Source: Lacicoccus halitifaciens (GTDB lineage Bacteria; Bacillota; Bacilli; Staphylococcales; Salinicoccaceae). From it: a DNA stretch of 64,000 nt. Under the pieces are notes generated by a model. It was given only the letters and a program-made list of their open reading frames with translations, ran no database searches and had not been told where the DNA came from. Each line of letters opens with the position of its first letter. The first letter of the stretch is position 1. Positions 15,169 through 24,055 of the stretch are shown one piece after another. Location: the NCBI RefSeq assembly GCF_040544485.1, contig NZ_JBDZDV010000006.1, positions 1-64,000 of the forward strand, in the 5' to 3' direction. The position numbers were made by a program, and so were the translations under genes.

Positions 15169-16521
15169 ATGGATTTTCGTTATTTACCAGTTACTGAAAC
15201 TGATAAAGCAGAAATGCTTGAAAAAATCGGTGTGAAATCCACAGACGAGCTTTTTTCCGATATTCCGGAAAAAGTGAGACTGGACAGAGAATTAAATCTT
15301 AAAAAACCTAAGAGTGAGTACGAACTGAAGCGTGAACTCACTCAAATGGCGGCAAAAAATGCCAATACCCTGGATTATACTTCATTCCTGGGTGCGGGCG
15401 TTTATGATCACTTCATCCCGTCAGTGGTTGACCATGTCATTTCAAGGCAGGAGTTCTATACTTCATATACGCCATATCAGCCGGAAATGACGCAAGGTGA
15501 ACTGCAGGCGATGTTCGAATTCCAAACGATGATTTCTGAGATTACAGGTATGCCTGTTGTAAACTCGTCACTATATGATGGCGGTACAGCTGTAGTGGAA
15601 TCGATGAACCTGAGTGTTGGACATACGAAAAAGAACAAAATCCTCATCTCAGCAGCTGTTCATCCTGAATCCCGTCAGCTTGTAAAGACAGCTTCAGTTG
15701 GTAAAGGTGTTGAAGTTGTTGAAATCGGACTTAAAGATGGTAAGACAGACCTTGACCAGCTTGAGAAAGAACTGGATGAAGATGTAGCTGCATTCATCGT
15801 CCAATACCCTAACTTCCTCGGTCAGATCGAACCACTTGAAAAAATAAGAGAAATTCTTGATCAGCAGCCTAAGGCTATGATGGTCGTTTCAAGCAACCCG
15901 CTTGCACTTGGCTACTTGACGCCTCCGGGTGAATTCGGTGCGGACATCGTTGTCGGTGATACGCAAGTATTTGGTATCCCAGCACAGTTCGGCGGACCAC
16001 ACTGTGGTTACTTCGCAACAACTCAAAAACTGATGCGTAAAGTGCCGGGCCGTTTCGTCGGTGAAACGACTGATGAGAATGGTCAGCGCGGATTTGTGCT
16101 CGTACTTCAGACGAGAGAGCAGCACATCAGACGTGAAAAAGCGACATCCAACATCACATCCAACCAGGCATTGAACGCAGTGGCAAGCTCGGCTGCAATG
16201 AGTGCACTCGGTAAAAACGGTGTGAAGGAAATGTCCGAATTAAACATGCAGAAAGCAAGGTATACAAGAAGCCAGCTGGAAGAAGCAAACATCCCGGCTG
16301 CATTCGAAGGATCATTCTTCAACGAGATCGTAGTCAAGCTTTCAAAACCGGTATCAGAGGTTAATGAGAAGTTATTTGAAAAAGGATTCATCGGCGGATT
16401 CGACCTGGGCCGCGTATATCCTGAATTCGAAAACCATATGTTGATCGCTACTACTGAGATCCGTTCCAAAGAAGAGATCGATGCATTTGTAAAAGAAATG
16501 GGGGCTATCAATAATGGCTAA
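15169..16521 (+). CDS. gcvPA: Glycine dehydrogenase (decarboxylating) subunit 1
   Basis: N-terminal half of the split P-protein, which with GcvPB decarboxylates glycine and passes the aminomethyl group to lipoyl-GcvH. 450 residues, usual length. The ATG at 15169 follows AAGGAGG by 8 bases; the frame extension to 15145 lacks a site. Recognisable stretches are RYLPVTETD at the start and FLGAGVYDHFIPS. It overlaps gcvPB by 8 bases. Codon use is more biased (AAC, GGT, CGT) than in most neighbours, suggesting high expression. gcvT, normally first in the operon, is not next to it. Confidence 0.95.
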   Translation: MDFRYLPVTETDKAEMLEKIGVKSTDELFSDIPEKVRLDRELNLKKPKSEYELKRELTQMAAKNANTLDYTSFLGAGVYDHFIPSVVDHVISRQEFYTSYTPYQPEMTQGELQAMFEFQTMISEITGMPVVNSSLYDGGTAVVESMNLSVGHTKKNKILISAAVHPESRQLVKTASVGKGVEVVEIGLKDGKTDLDQLEKELDEDVAAFIVQYPNFLGQIEPLEKIREILDQQPKAMMVVSSNPLALGYLTPPGEFGADIVVGDTQVFGIPAQFGGPHCGYFATTQKLMRKVPGRFVGETTDENGQRGFVLVLQTREQHIRREKATSNITSNQALNAVASSAAMSALGKNGVKEMSELNMQKARYTRSQLEEANIPAAFEGSFFNEIVVKLSKPVSEVNEKLFEKGFIGGFDLGRVYPEFENHMLIATTEIRSKEEIDAFVKEMGAINNG

Positions 16522-17977
16522 TGAAAACTTTCCATTAATTTTTGAGCGCAGTAAAGAAGGCAGAAACGGTTACAACCTGCCTGCACTTGATGTTCCTGAA
16601 GTGAATCTGGAAGAGGAGCTCGACAGCGCGTATGTACGTAAGGAACAGGCGAACCTCCCTGAGGTGGATGAGCTTGAACTGATGCGTCACTATACAGGAT
16701 TATCCAACCGTAACTTCGGTATCCTGTCAGGTTTCTACCCGCTGGGCTCATGTACTATGAAGTACAACCCGGTAATCAACGAAGATGTTGTTAGACTGCC
16801 TGGATTCAGCCACATCCATCCTTACCAGGATCCTAAGACTGTTCAGGGTGCTCTTGAGCTGATGTATGACCTGCAGGTACACCTTGAGGAAATCACAGGC
16901 ATGGACGAAATCACTTTGCAGCCGGCTGCCGGTTCGCAGGGTGAGTGGACTGCACTGATGATCTTCAAAGCATTCCATGAAGCGAATGGCGAATCACACC
17001 GTAACGAAGTCATCGTACCTGACTCCGCACACGGTACAAACCCGTCATCAGCAGCGGTTGCAGGCTTTAAAGTCGTTGAAGTTAAATCAAACGAAAAAGG
17101 CCTTGTCGACGTTGAAGACTTGAAGAAAGTGGTCAACGAAAACACTGCAGCACTCATGCTGACAAACCCGAACACATTGGGTCTGTTTGAAACTGAAATC
17201 CTTGAAATGTCTGAAATCGTCCACGAAGCGGGCGGTAAGATGTACTATGACGGTGCAAACCTGAACGCAATCATGGGTTACGCACGTCCTGGTGACATGG
17301 GCTTCGATGCAGTTCACCTTAACCTGCACAAGACTTTCACAGGCCCTCACGGCGGCGGTGGCCCGGGATCCGGTCCAATCGGCGTAACTGATGAGCTGAA
17401 GAAATTCCTTCCTAAGCCGGTCGTTACAGAAAAAGACGGCGAATACGACTTCGATTACGATCTGCCTGATTCCATCGGTATGGTCAAGAATTACTACGGT
17501 AACTTCGGCATCAACGTACGTGCGTACACGTACATCCGTACTTTGGGTGCAGAAGGCGTCAAGAAAGTCAGTGAAGGTGCTGTACTCAACGCGAACTACC
17601 TCATGCGCAGCCTTGAAGACTCGTATGATCTTCCGTTCACTCAGCACTGTAAGCACGAATTCGTACTTTCAGGCAACAGACAGAAGAAACAAGGCGTGAA
17701 GACGCTGGATATCGCAAAACGTCTGATGGACTTCGATATTCACCCGCCAACCGTTTACTTCCCATTAATCGTGGAAGAAGCGCTTATGATCGAGCCTACT
17801 GAGACTGAATCTAAAGAAACGCTTGATCACTTCATCGCGACTATGAAACAGATTGCTGATGAAACAGAAAATAATCAGGATGTCATCCACAGTGCACCAC
17901 ACAAAACGACTGTTAAACGTCTTGATGAAGCAACAGCTTCACGTAAGCCTAAACTTCGCTGGGAAGCTGAGGCGTAA
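16514..17977 (+). CDS. gcvPB: Glycine dehydrogenase (decarboxylating) subunit 2
   Basis: C-terminal, pyridoxal-phosphate-carrying half of the P-protein, 487 residues. The PLP lysine is K273 in HLNLHKTFTGPHGGGGPG, followed by the glycine-rich loop typical of the family. LGSCTMKYNP near residues 77-86 is a further signature. It is translationally coupled to gcvPA by an 8-base overlap and ends at a strong terminator. Together the two subunits feed one-carbon units from glycine; GcvH and GcvT must be encoded outside this window. Confidence 0.96.
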   Translation: MANENFPLIFERSKEGRNGYNLPALDVPEVNLEEELDSAYVRKEQANLPEVDELELMRHYTGLSNRNFGILSGFYPLGSCTMKYNPVINEDVVRLPGFSHIHPYQDPKTVQGALELMYDLQVHLEEITGMDEITLQPAAGSQGEWTALMIFKAFHEANGESHRNEVIVPDSAHGTNPSSAAVAGFKVVEVKSNEKGLVDVEDLKKVVNENTAALMLTNPNTLGLFETEILEMSEIVHEAGGKMYYDGANLNAIMGYARPGDMGFDAVHLNLHKTFTGPHGGGGPGSGPIGVTDELKKFLPKPVVTEKDGEYDFDYDLPDSIGMVKNYYGNFGINVRAYTYIRTLGAEGVKKVSEGAVLNANYLMRSLEDSYDLPFTQHCKHEFVLSGNRQKKQGVKTLDIAKRLMDFDIHPPTVYFPLIVEEALMIEPTETESKETLDHFIATMKQIADETENNQDVIHSAPHKTTVKRLDEATASRKPKLRWEAEA

Positions 17978-17988
17978 AACTTACAGAA

Positions 17989-18020
17989 ACACACCATACT
18001 TTTGTATGGTGTGTTTTTTT
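17989..18020 (+). terminator. Terminator of gcvPA-gcvPB
   Basis: ACACACCATAC, loop TTTT, GTATGGTGTGT and a T run, 12 bases after the gcvPB stop. Confidence 0.9.
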
Positions 18021-18060
18021 ATGCCTTTTTCCGCACATTAGAAAAAGTTCGTCCCACTTT

Positions 18061-18090
18061 TCGACAGTTCTTATGGTTTTATTATATAAT
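18061..18090 (+). promoter_or_regulatory. Sigma-A promoter of the lipoprotein gene
   Basis: TCGACA, 18-bp spacer, TATAAT, about 80 bp before the start codon. Confidence 0.55.
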
Positions 18091-18169
18091 GAGTCTTAAT
18101 ACGGATGAACTTCAGGCAGAATGAACCTCGGTCCTGCCGGGATAACAAATAATATGAATGGTGATGGAC

Positions 18170-18919
18170 ATGAAAACTAAAAAGTTGAAGCTCGCATCAG
18201 TCATGGTTCTCAGCACTGTTGTATTGGCGGCATGCACAAACCCTTTTGATCAGCTTGCAGATGAAATCAACAGTTATCTGGCAGGTGATGAAGCGGTCTC
18301 CGAAGAGGCGGAGGAATCTGCAGAAGCCCGGGGAGATACAGAGGCGAATCCATTGTACGCGCCGATCGACTACACTCATCTCTACGGAGAGGGGGAAGAG
18401 ACGAGCATTTCTGCCGGGGAGCATGTAGTGGGCGAGGACATCATGCCCGGCAGGTACAGCATTACATCGACCGGGGAATACTCGGGTTATTTGTCCATCT
18501 ACGATGAAGAAGAGCGGTATGTCGCCGGAGAAGTGCTGGCCAGTGAGGGAACGGAGAGCACTTTCAGGGATTATCCGACGGAAGTTTTACTCTACATCGA
18601 TGAAGGGGACAAAATGGAAATCACCAATGATACAACGTTCGTCTTCACACCTGTGGACGGTCCTTTCGAAGGGGCGCTGTCCCCCGGCATGTATATCGCA
18701 GGGCATGATATCGAAGCCGGCGACTACAGGATCACAACTGAAGATACGGAGCTCTCCGGCAATATATATGTGCATCAGATAGAGGCCTATGATTCAGGAA
18801 GGTATTCAGTCGGGAATCCTGAATACGGCGGAAAGGATTCATTCGTCATGACATTTGATGAAGGTGACCTTGTTGAAATCACCGGCATCAAAAGTGTGAA
18901 CATGGAAAAGCTGGAATAG
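18170..18919 (+). CDS. Lipoprotein with two repeated beta-rich domains
   Basis: Predicted membrane-anchored lipoprotein of 249 residues. The signal peptide ends in the lipobox VLAAC. After an acidic linker come two related units of about 80 residues, each starting with an AG-x-x-x-x-G-x-DI-x-x-G-x-Y pattern (GEHVVGEDIMPGRY and GMYIAGHDIEAGDY) and ending in an EGDKMEIT / EGDLVEIT strand. This points to an internal duplication. The ATG at 18170 is preferred to 18158 because GGTGAT precedes it. No function is assigned. Confidence 0.75.
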   Translation: MKTKKLKLASVMVLSTVVLAACTNPFDQLADEINSYLAGDEAVSEEAEESAEARGDTEANPLYAPIDYTHLYGEGEETSISAGEHVVGEDIMPGRYSITSTGEYSGYLSIYDEEERYVAGEVLASEGTESTFRDYPTEVLLYIDEGDKMEITNDTTFVFTPVDGPFEGALSPGMYIAGHDIEAGDYRITTEDTELSGNIYVHQIEAYDSGRYSVGNPEYGGKDSFVMTFDEGDLVEITGIKSVNMEKLE

Positions 18920-18967
18920 TCTGATGTATAATAAAAGGATGCACCTCAACATACAGGAGGATTGGAT

Positions 18968-19399
18968 TTGATTTTTCCAGCGAAGTTATGGCAGCGTTTT
19001 TTTGCCCGCATCATTGACGGGCTGATAGTTGGTGTGCCTATAGTATTTATATTGAGCTTCACTGCCGGTTATGAATTTGTCATTAATCCGGGAGCGAATT
19101 TCATATTCAACATTTTCATGATACTGATCGTCACAGCTTATATGATTGTCCTGCCGGTCATCTGGTACGGCTGGACGATAGGGAAGAGGCTGATGGGGAT
19201 CAGGGTCACGGAGGTGGACGGTGCCGATGTATCGTGGCAGACGATGCTGAAAAGGGAGTTGTTCATACTGGTGGTCTACAGCGTGACGTTTGGATTATTT
19301 TTACTGCTGTCCTGCGTGATGATGATCACCCGTAAAGACAAGCGGGCACTGCATGATTTGATGGCAAAGACAAAAGTGTCGGATGAAAGCGGGCAGTAA
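18968..19399 (+). CDS. RDD family membrane protein
   Basis: 143-residue membrane protein of the RDD family (arginine and aspartates in the first segment: FFARIIDGLIVG). Four hydrophobic segments can be seen (about 12-34, 45-68, 90-110 by eye, and a C-terminal one before MITRKDKRALHDL). The TTG at 18968 has AGGAGG 7 bases upstream and is preferred to the TTG at 18962. RDD proteins are poorly understood; some affect ion homeostasis. It lies 26 bases before the oxidoreductase gene and may be co-transcribed with it. Confidence 0.8.
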   Translation: MIFPAKLWQRFFARIIDGLIVGVPIVFILSFTAGYEFVINPGANFIFNIFMILIVTAYMIVLPVIWYGWTIGKRLMGIRVTEVDGADVSWQTMLKRELFILVVYSVTFGLFLLLSCVMMITRKDKRALHDLMAKTKVSDESGQ

Positions 19400-19425
19400 G
19401 CAAAATTTTTAAGGGGTGGGATTTT

Positions 19426-20439
19426 ATGAGTTCTTTTAAAGCTTTGGTTGTGGATAAGGTGGACGGCAACCCGGAGATGTCCATTCAGACATTGACGACG
19501 GATCAGCTCACTGCAGGGGACGTGCTGATCAAAGTGCATTATTCGAGTGTGAACTATAAGGATGCCATGATTGCCGTGAACGGCCAGTTCGCAGAAAAGT
19601 TCCCCATGGTGCCGGGGATAGATCTCGCCGGTGAAGTCGTGGAGTCCGTGAACGAGGACTTCCAGCCGGGAGATCAGGTGCTGGCGACCAGTTATTATAT
19701 CGGTACGCGCAATTTCGGGGGGTTCAGCGAGTATGCGAAAATCCCATCCGAATGGCTCGTACCTTTACCGCAGGGATTGACCTTAAGGGAATCGATGATA
19801 CTCGGTACAGCGGGATTCACCGCAGCACTATCCATTGATAAACTTGAACAGAACGGGCTCAGGCCCGATGACGGGAAAGTGCTGGTCGCCGGTGCGAGCG
19901 GTGGTGTCGGCAGCATCTCAGTGAATATGCTCAGTGATATCGGCTACCATGTCGAGGCGAGCACGGGCCATATGGAAGAAGTGCAGTATTTGAAATCCAT
20001 CGGTGCAAAGCGGGTCATACACCGTGACGAAGTGACAGACGAAGAAGATAAGCCGATCCGAAAAAGGCAGTGGATTGCGGCAATCGATCCGATCGGCGGG
20101 AAAACCACGCAGTACATTTTGAGCAGCCTGGATTATGGCGGATATGTCGCGACATGCGGCCTTGTCGGGGGCGTTGAAGTCAAGACGACCGTACTGCCGT
20201 TCATTTCACGGAACATCCAATGGATCGGAGTGGATTCAGTCAAATTCCCGATGGAAGGCAGGAAGAAAATCTGGGACAGGCTCGCAACGGACTTGAAGCC
20301 TTCCAAGCTTTCGAGGGATATCGCGACCGAAATCACTTTGAACGAACTGCCTGATACTTTGAAAGAGATTTTAAAAGGACAGATCAGGGGAAGGTTCATC
20401 GTCAACTTCATCAAAGATTCCGATGAAGAGACGGAGTAA
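19426..20439 (+). CDS. YhdH/YhfP-type NADPH-dependent quinone/acryloyl-CoA oxidoreductase
   Basis: Medium-chain dehydrogenase/reductase of 337 residues without the catalytic-zinc cysteines of alcohol dehydrogenases. The N-terminal GroES-like fold includes VNYKDAMIAVNGQF and PGIDLAGEV; the Rossmann loop is VLVAGASGGVGS near residues 148-159. The motif set fits the YhdH/YhfP family, whose studied members reduce acryloyl-CoA or quinones with NADPH. The ATG follows AAGGGGTGG. Cytosolic; physiological substrate here unknown. Confidence 0.88.
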   Translation: MSSFKALVVDKVDGNPEMSIQTLTTDQLTAGDVLIKVHYSSVNYKDAMIAVNGQFAEKFPMVPGIDLAGEVVESVNEDFQPGDQVLATSYYIGTRNFGGFSEYAKIPSEWLVPLPQGLTLRESMILGTAGFTAALSIDKLEQNGLRPDDGKVLVAGASGGVGSISVNMLSDIGYHVEASTGHMEEVQYLKSIGAKRVIHRDEVTDEEDKPIRKRQWIAAIDPIGGKTTQYILSSLDYGGYVATCGLVGGVEVKTTVLPFISRNIQWIGVDSVKFPMEGRKKIWDRLATDLKPSKLSRDIATEITLNELPDTLKEILKGQIRGRFIVNFIKDSDEETE

Positions 20440-20472
20440 CATCCTCCCGCGTCCGGACTGAGGTGAGTATGT

Positions 20473-21288
20473 GTGGGTGAAGAGGATAAAAATGAACGTA
20501 AACAGACACTGCAGCAGATTACGGATGAAGGCATCTCAAGCACTAAAAGACGCCGCCGGGTGACGCCTGATGAACCGGATGCGACACTGGTCGAACACCT
20601 CGACGATTTGAGGAGTGTGCTGATCAAGTCGATCGTCGTATTCGTCATCTTTTTCACCCTCATATTTTTGACGATACAATTCTGGTTTCCGTATTTGACT
20701 AAAGGACACGACCTGATCGTCAGGGGGCCATTTGAAGTCATCCGGTTTTACTTAAGGACCGCAGGGTCCCTCGGTATCGGTCTGAGCCTGCCATTCATCT
20801 GCTACTACTTATGGCAGTTCATGCGGCCAGGCCTTGTGGATCAGGAGACAAAATTCATCAAGTCGTATTTTCCGATCATGATGGGATTATTTTTACTCGG
20901 GATTGCATTCGGCTACTTCGTCGTGCATCCGGTCAGCTACTACTTCCTCATCCAGATGGGCCAGCAGAACTTTGATGTGCTGGTGACGGCGGATGAATAT
21001 ATGTCATTCCTGCTGATGACGACGATGCCTTTTGCGCTGATATTCCAGCTGCCTGTCATCGTGCTGTTCCTGCATCATATCGAACTGCTTGATTCGGATA
21101 TCATGAAGAACGTGCGGCTGTATGTATATTTTGCGCTGCTCGTCATCACCGCACTGATTGCACCGCCGGACTTCTTTACGCATATGATCACGGTGTCGCC
21201 GATGATCATCCTTTATGAGATCAGCATCTACATCGTGAAGATCAAGGAAAGGCGGCAGAAGCGGCGCGAGGCGCAGGTGGAACAATAA
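20473..21288 (+). CDS. tatC: Sec-independent protein translocase TatC
   Basis: Core receptor of the twin-arginine export pathway, 271 residues with six membrane segments. Conserved marks are LVEHLDDLRSVLI before TM1, PFEVIRFYLR, and WQFMRPGLVDQE with the functional glutamate. The N-terminus is about 35-40 residues longer than the usual TatC and contains a basic run, TKRRRRVTP. The GTG start is set by GAGGTGAG 6 bases upstream, and the extension is read from it. No tatA lies next to it, unlike the usual tatA-tatC pair. Confidence 0.93.
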   Translation: MGEEDKNERKQTLQQITDEGISSTKRRRRVTPDEPDATLVEHLDDLRSVLIKSIVVFVIFFTLIFLTIQFWFPYLTKGHDLIVRGPFEVIRFYLRTAGSLGIGLSLPFICYYLWQFMRPGLVDQETKFIKSYFPIMMGLFLLGIAFGYFVVHPVSYYFLIQMGQQNFDVLVTADEYMSFLLMTTMPFALIFQLPVIVLFLHHIELLDSDIMKNVRLYVYFALLVITALIAPPDFFTHMITVSPMIILYEISIYIVKIKERRQKRREAQVEQ

Positions 21289-21312
21289 AGACCTCCTCCA
21301 GAGGTCTTTTAT
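21287..21312 (+). terminator. Terminator of tatC
   Basis: AAAGACCTC / GAGGTCTTT stem with a 5-base loop and TTTT, overlapping the tatC stop codon. Confidence 0.8.
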
Positions 21313-21358
21313 TGTGTGGAATTTGGGGTTCGTAAGGTGGCGGGAAAAATCAGAAAAT

Positions 21359-21749
21359 GTTGCGAAAAACGGGTCAGGATTCGCAACATTGGGCATGAAA
21401 ACCAGAGAAGGTTACGAAAAGCATGACTGAATCCGCAACTTAAGCAGCACAAACTAGCCAAGGTTGCGAAAATCAGGTCAAGATCCGTAACGTTGGCCGG
21501 GAACCAGAGTCAAGGTTGCGAAAAACGGGTCAAGATTCGCAACATTGGGCATGAAAACCAGAGAAGGTTACGAAAAGCATGACTGAATCCGCAACTTAAG
21601 TAGCACAAACTAGCCAAGGTTGCGAAAACCAGGTCAAGATTCGCAACGTTGGCCGGGAAAGGGCCTTAAGGTTGCGGAAAACGGGTCAGGATTCGCAACT
21701 TAAGCATCACAAACTAAACAAGGTTGCGAAAATCAGGCCAAACCGCAGG
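21359..21749. repeat. Eight tandem 29-bp hairpin units, 52-bp period
   Basis: Seven full units begin at 21359, 21411, 21463, 21515, 21567, 21619 and 21671, exactly 52 bp apart; an eighth, decayed unit begins at 21723. Each 29-bp unit is GTTGCGAAAA ... GATTCGCAAC or a close variant, able to form an 8-bp stem. The 23-bp spacers come in three types in the order A-B-C-A-B-C'-B', so a 156-bp trimer is itself duplicated. The array fills most of the 510-bp gap between tatC and trhO; no gene is seen there. Confidence 0.92.
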
Positions 21750-21767
21750 CCGGGCAGCAAAAACCCC

Positions 21768-21793
21768 ACAAAAAAAGAGCCGCGCGGGCTCTT
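21768..21793 (-). terminator. Terminator of trhO
   Basis: AAGAGCC / GGCTCTT stem with an A tract on the plus strand (T run in the minus-strand transcript), just past the trhO stop. Confidence 0.75.
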
Positions 21794-21798
21794 GTTCT

Positions 21799-22785
21799 TT
21801 ATTTTCCTCTGGCATCGCCGATCATTTCGAATTCGGCAAAGTCGGAGTTCCTTAATTCTTCAAGGCGTGCCTCCACAAATTCCCTGGAGAGTTCCTCATC
21901 AATGATGTAACGGTTGCGTGCGTGCTCGGCGCATTCGAGTGAGCATCCGCCTAAATGATATGCCTGGTTTTCTTCCGAGGCGATGATCTGGGCGTTGCAT
22001 TCCGGGTTCGCACAGTTGATGTACCGCTCACACGGTGTATCGTCATAGTGGTCCCGTCCGACGACGGTGTGTTCGACCTGGTTGATCGGCACCGTCAGCC
22101 TCTCATCGAAGACGTACATCATGCCGTCCCAAAGTTGACCTTTGGTCTCCGGGTCTTTTGCGTATGATGCGACGCCGCCGTGCAGCTGGCCGACGTCTTC
22201 AAAGCCTTCACGCTTCAGCCATCCCGTGAATTTCTCACAGCGGATGCCGCCGGTGCAGTATGTCAGCACCTTTTTACCTTCGAACAGTTCACGGTTTTCA
22301 CGCACCCATTCAGGCGTGTCCCTGAACGTCTCGACTTCCGGGCGGATTGCGCCCCTGAAGTGGCCGACATCGTATTCATATGTGTTCCGCACATCGAGTA
22401 CGACGGTGTCTTCCTTCTGCATCTCTTCGTAGAATTCAGCCGGGGATAAATACTCACCGGTGACTTCACGCGGGTCGACATCCTCTTCGAGGCTCAGGTT
22501 CACAAGTTCCGGGCGCGGCCTCACATGCATCTTTTTGAATGCATGCCCTTCCGCTTCATCCACTTTGAAGACGATCCCTTTGAACAAAGGGTGCTTCTCC
22601 ATGTAGTTCTTGTATTTGTCGGTGTCCTCCACCGTTCCCGAGACCGTGCCGTTGATGCCTTCATGTGCTAGCAGTATGCGGCCTTTCAGGTTCATGTCTT
22701 TACAGATCCGCAGATGCTCTTTGCTCAATCCTTCCGGATCGGCGATGTCGGTATAATAGTAGTAAAGTAATATACGATATTCCAT
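21799..22785 (-). CDS. trhO: tRNA uridine(34) hydroxylase (rhodanese-like)
   Basis: Oxygen-dependent 5-hydroxylation of wobble uridine 34 in a set of tRNAs, an early step towards mo5U/cmo5U-type modifications. 328 residues. An N-terminal ferredoxin-like domain (MEYRILLYYYYTDI) is followed by a rhodanese domain with active-site loop YCTGGIRCEKFTGWL and a C-terminal cysteine-containing part (CANPECNAQI, CSLECAEH). The ATG at 22785 has AGGTGG 8 bases upstream; a longer frame to 22797 overlaps that site and is rejected. Monocistronic. Confidence 0.92.
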   Translation of the reverse strand: MEYRILLYYYYTDIADPEGLSKEHLRICKDMNLKGRILLAHEGINGTVSGTVEDTDKYKNYMEKHPLFKGIVFKVDEAEGHAFKKMHVRPRPELVNLSLEEDVDPREVTGEYLSPAEFYEEMQKEDTVVLDVRNTYEYDVGHFRGAIRPEVETFRDTPEWVRENRELFEGKKVLTYCTGGIRCEKFTGWLKREGFEDVGQLHGGVASYAKDPETKGQLWDGMMYVFDERLTVPINQVEHTVVGRDHYDDTPCERYINCANPECNAQIIASEENQAYHLGGCSLECAEHARNRYIIDEELSREFVEARLEELRNSDFAEFEMIGDARGK

Positions 22786-22990
22786 TGTCAATTCCACCTA
22801 TCAATTATATTTGCAGGATATACCTGATAGTCATAGCAATCGCAATGGTGCCAAGGTTATTCGTTTTTTAAAATAAGATTGATACCATATTGATACTATT
22901 TCTCACAATATATGAATATAACCGTTTTCGAATAAAATTTCAAGTCCTGGGCAGGGATTGTATATTTTCTGTCATAAATAAACCCATCAT

Positions 22991-23212
22991 TCAGGAGATC
23001 ATCCGCCTGATCTCTTCGATCACTTCCTCTTCGCTTGCATGGTAAGTGGATTCGACCTGGATTCTGCTGTTTTTGGATTCGCTCAATTTGAAGCGGTCCC
23101 CGGCCTGCCTGCTGATCCGGAACTTTGCACCATCTTTTGATATCGTCGCAAGGGAGGTGCTCGCGAATACTTTAAAGCCTTCTGCCCTGGCAAATTCGGC
23201 TATTTTCCTCAT
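22991..23212 (-). CDS. Hypothetical protein, 73 residues
   Basis: Not recognised. It starts at an ATG preceded by AGGGGTGAG, which supports translation. The product is small, basic in its first half and acidic in its last 20 residues (ASEEEVIEEIRRMI), without membrane segments or cysteines. It lies between trhO (same strand, 205 bp downstream) and the divergent queCDE operon. About 200 non-coding bases separate it from trhO; I see no structured RNA there. Confidence 0.6.
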   Translation of the reverse strand: MRKIAEFARAEGFKVFASTSLATISKDGAKFRISRQAGDRFKLSESKNSRIQVESTYHASEEEVIEEIRRMIS

Positions 23213-23380
23213 TTTAAACTCACCCCTCTGGCTTCAATTATATAGAGGCCCGCGGAGGCGGGGCAATATAAAAATATATTTCGGGAAAAATTCACGAAAT
23301 CCACCGATCTGCCGGATGGCGAAATGTGGAGGAAACTGTTAAAATTTAATAATTGAAGAATTTATAAGGACGGATGAACC

Positions 23381-24055
23381 ATGAACCGAAAAAAAGCGCT
23401 GGTCGTCTTCTCGGGCGGCCAGGATTCCACGACGTGCATGTTCCATGCGCTCGAAAAATATGATGAAGTCGAGCTGGTCACTTTCATGTACGGCCAGCGG
23501 CACGCACTTGAGATCGATGTGGCGCGCAAAATCGCAGAGGAACATGATCTGAAACACCACGTCCTCGATATGGGCCTGCTTTCACAGCTCGCCCCGAATG
23601 CGCTCACCCATGATATGCCGATAGAAGAGGACGGCGGCATGCCGAACACATTCGTGCCTGCCCGGAATATGATTTTCCTGTCATTCGCCTCGGCGCTCGC
23701 CTATCAGATCAAAGCCGGGGTGATCATCACCGGCGTATCACAGACGGACTTCAGCGGATATCCGGACTGCCGCAGCAATTTCATCCAGTCGATGAACCTG
23801 ACCGCGAACCTCGCGATGGATGAAGATTTCCAGATCGAGACGCCGCTGATGTGGCGCGATAAGAAGGAGACATGGGCGATGGCCGATCGCCTCGGCAAGC
23901 TTGAATACATAAGGGAAAATACGCTCACTTGCTACGAAGGTGTGCCCGGCGACGGCTGCGGCACATGCCCGGCCTGTGAACTCAGAAATGCAGGCCTTGA
24001 AGCGTATTTGAAAGAAAGGGGAAATGACGGTGTTTTATCCAATCCCGGATCATGA
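23381..24055 (+). CDS. queC: 7-cyano-7-deazaguanine (preQ0) synthase
   Basis: ATP-dependent conversion of 7-carboxy-7-deazaguanine to preQ0 in queuosine synthesis. 224 residues. The PP-loop is FSGGQDSTT near the N-terminus, and the zinc site is the C-terminal CxxCxxC-type cluster in GDGCGTCPACELRN. It overlaps queD by 32 bases. With queD and queE it forms a tight three-gene operon; no preQ1 aptamer is seen in its leader. Confidence 0.95.
   Translation: MNRKKALVVFSGGQDSTTCMFHALEKYDEVELVTFMYGQRHALEIDVARKIAEEHDLKHHVLDMGLLSQLAPNALTHDMPIEEDGGMPNTFVPARNMIFLSFASALAYQIKAGVIITGVSQTDFSGYPDCRSNFIQSMNLTANLAMDEDFQIETPLMWRDKKETWAMADRLGKLEYIRENTLTCYEGVPGDGCGTCPACELRNAGLEAYLKERGNDGVLSNPGS

Noticed and set aside
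21359..21749. CRISPR array (29-bp repeats, 23-bp spacers)
   Set aside because: The spacers are not unique: three spacer types recur in order, the repeats themselves vary, and no cas genes are present. It is a tandem repeat with higher-order duplication.
23213..23380. preQ1 aptamer before queC
   Set aside because: No AGAGGTTC ... CCTCT ... AAAAAACT pattern in the leader, unlike the clear one before queF.
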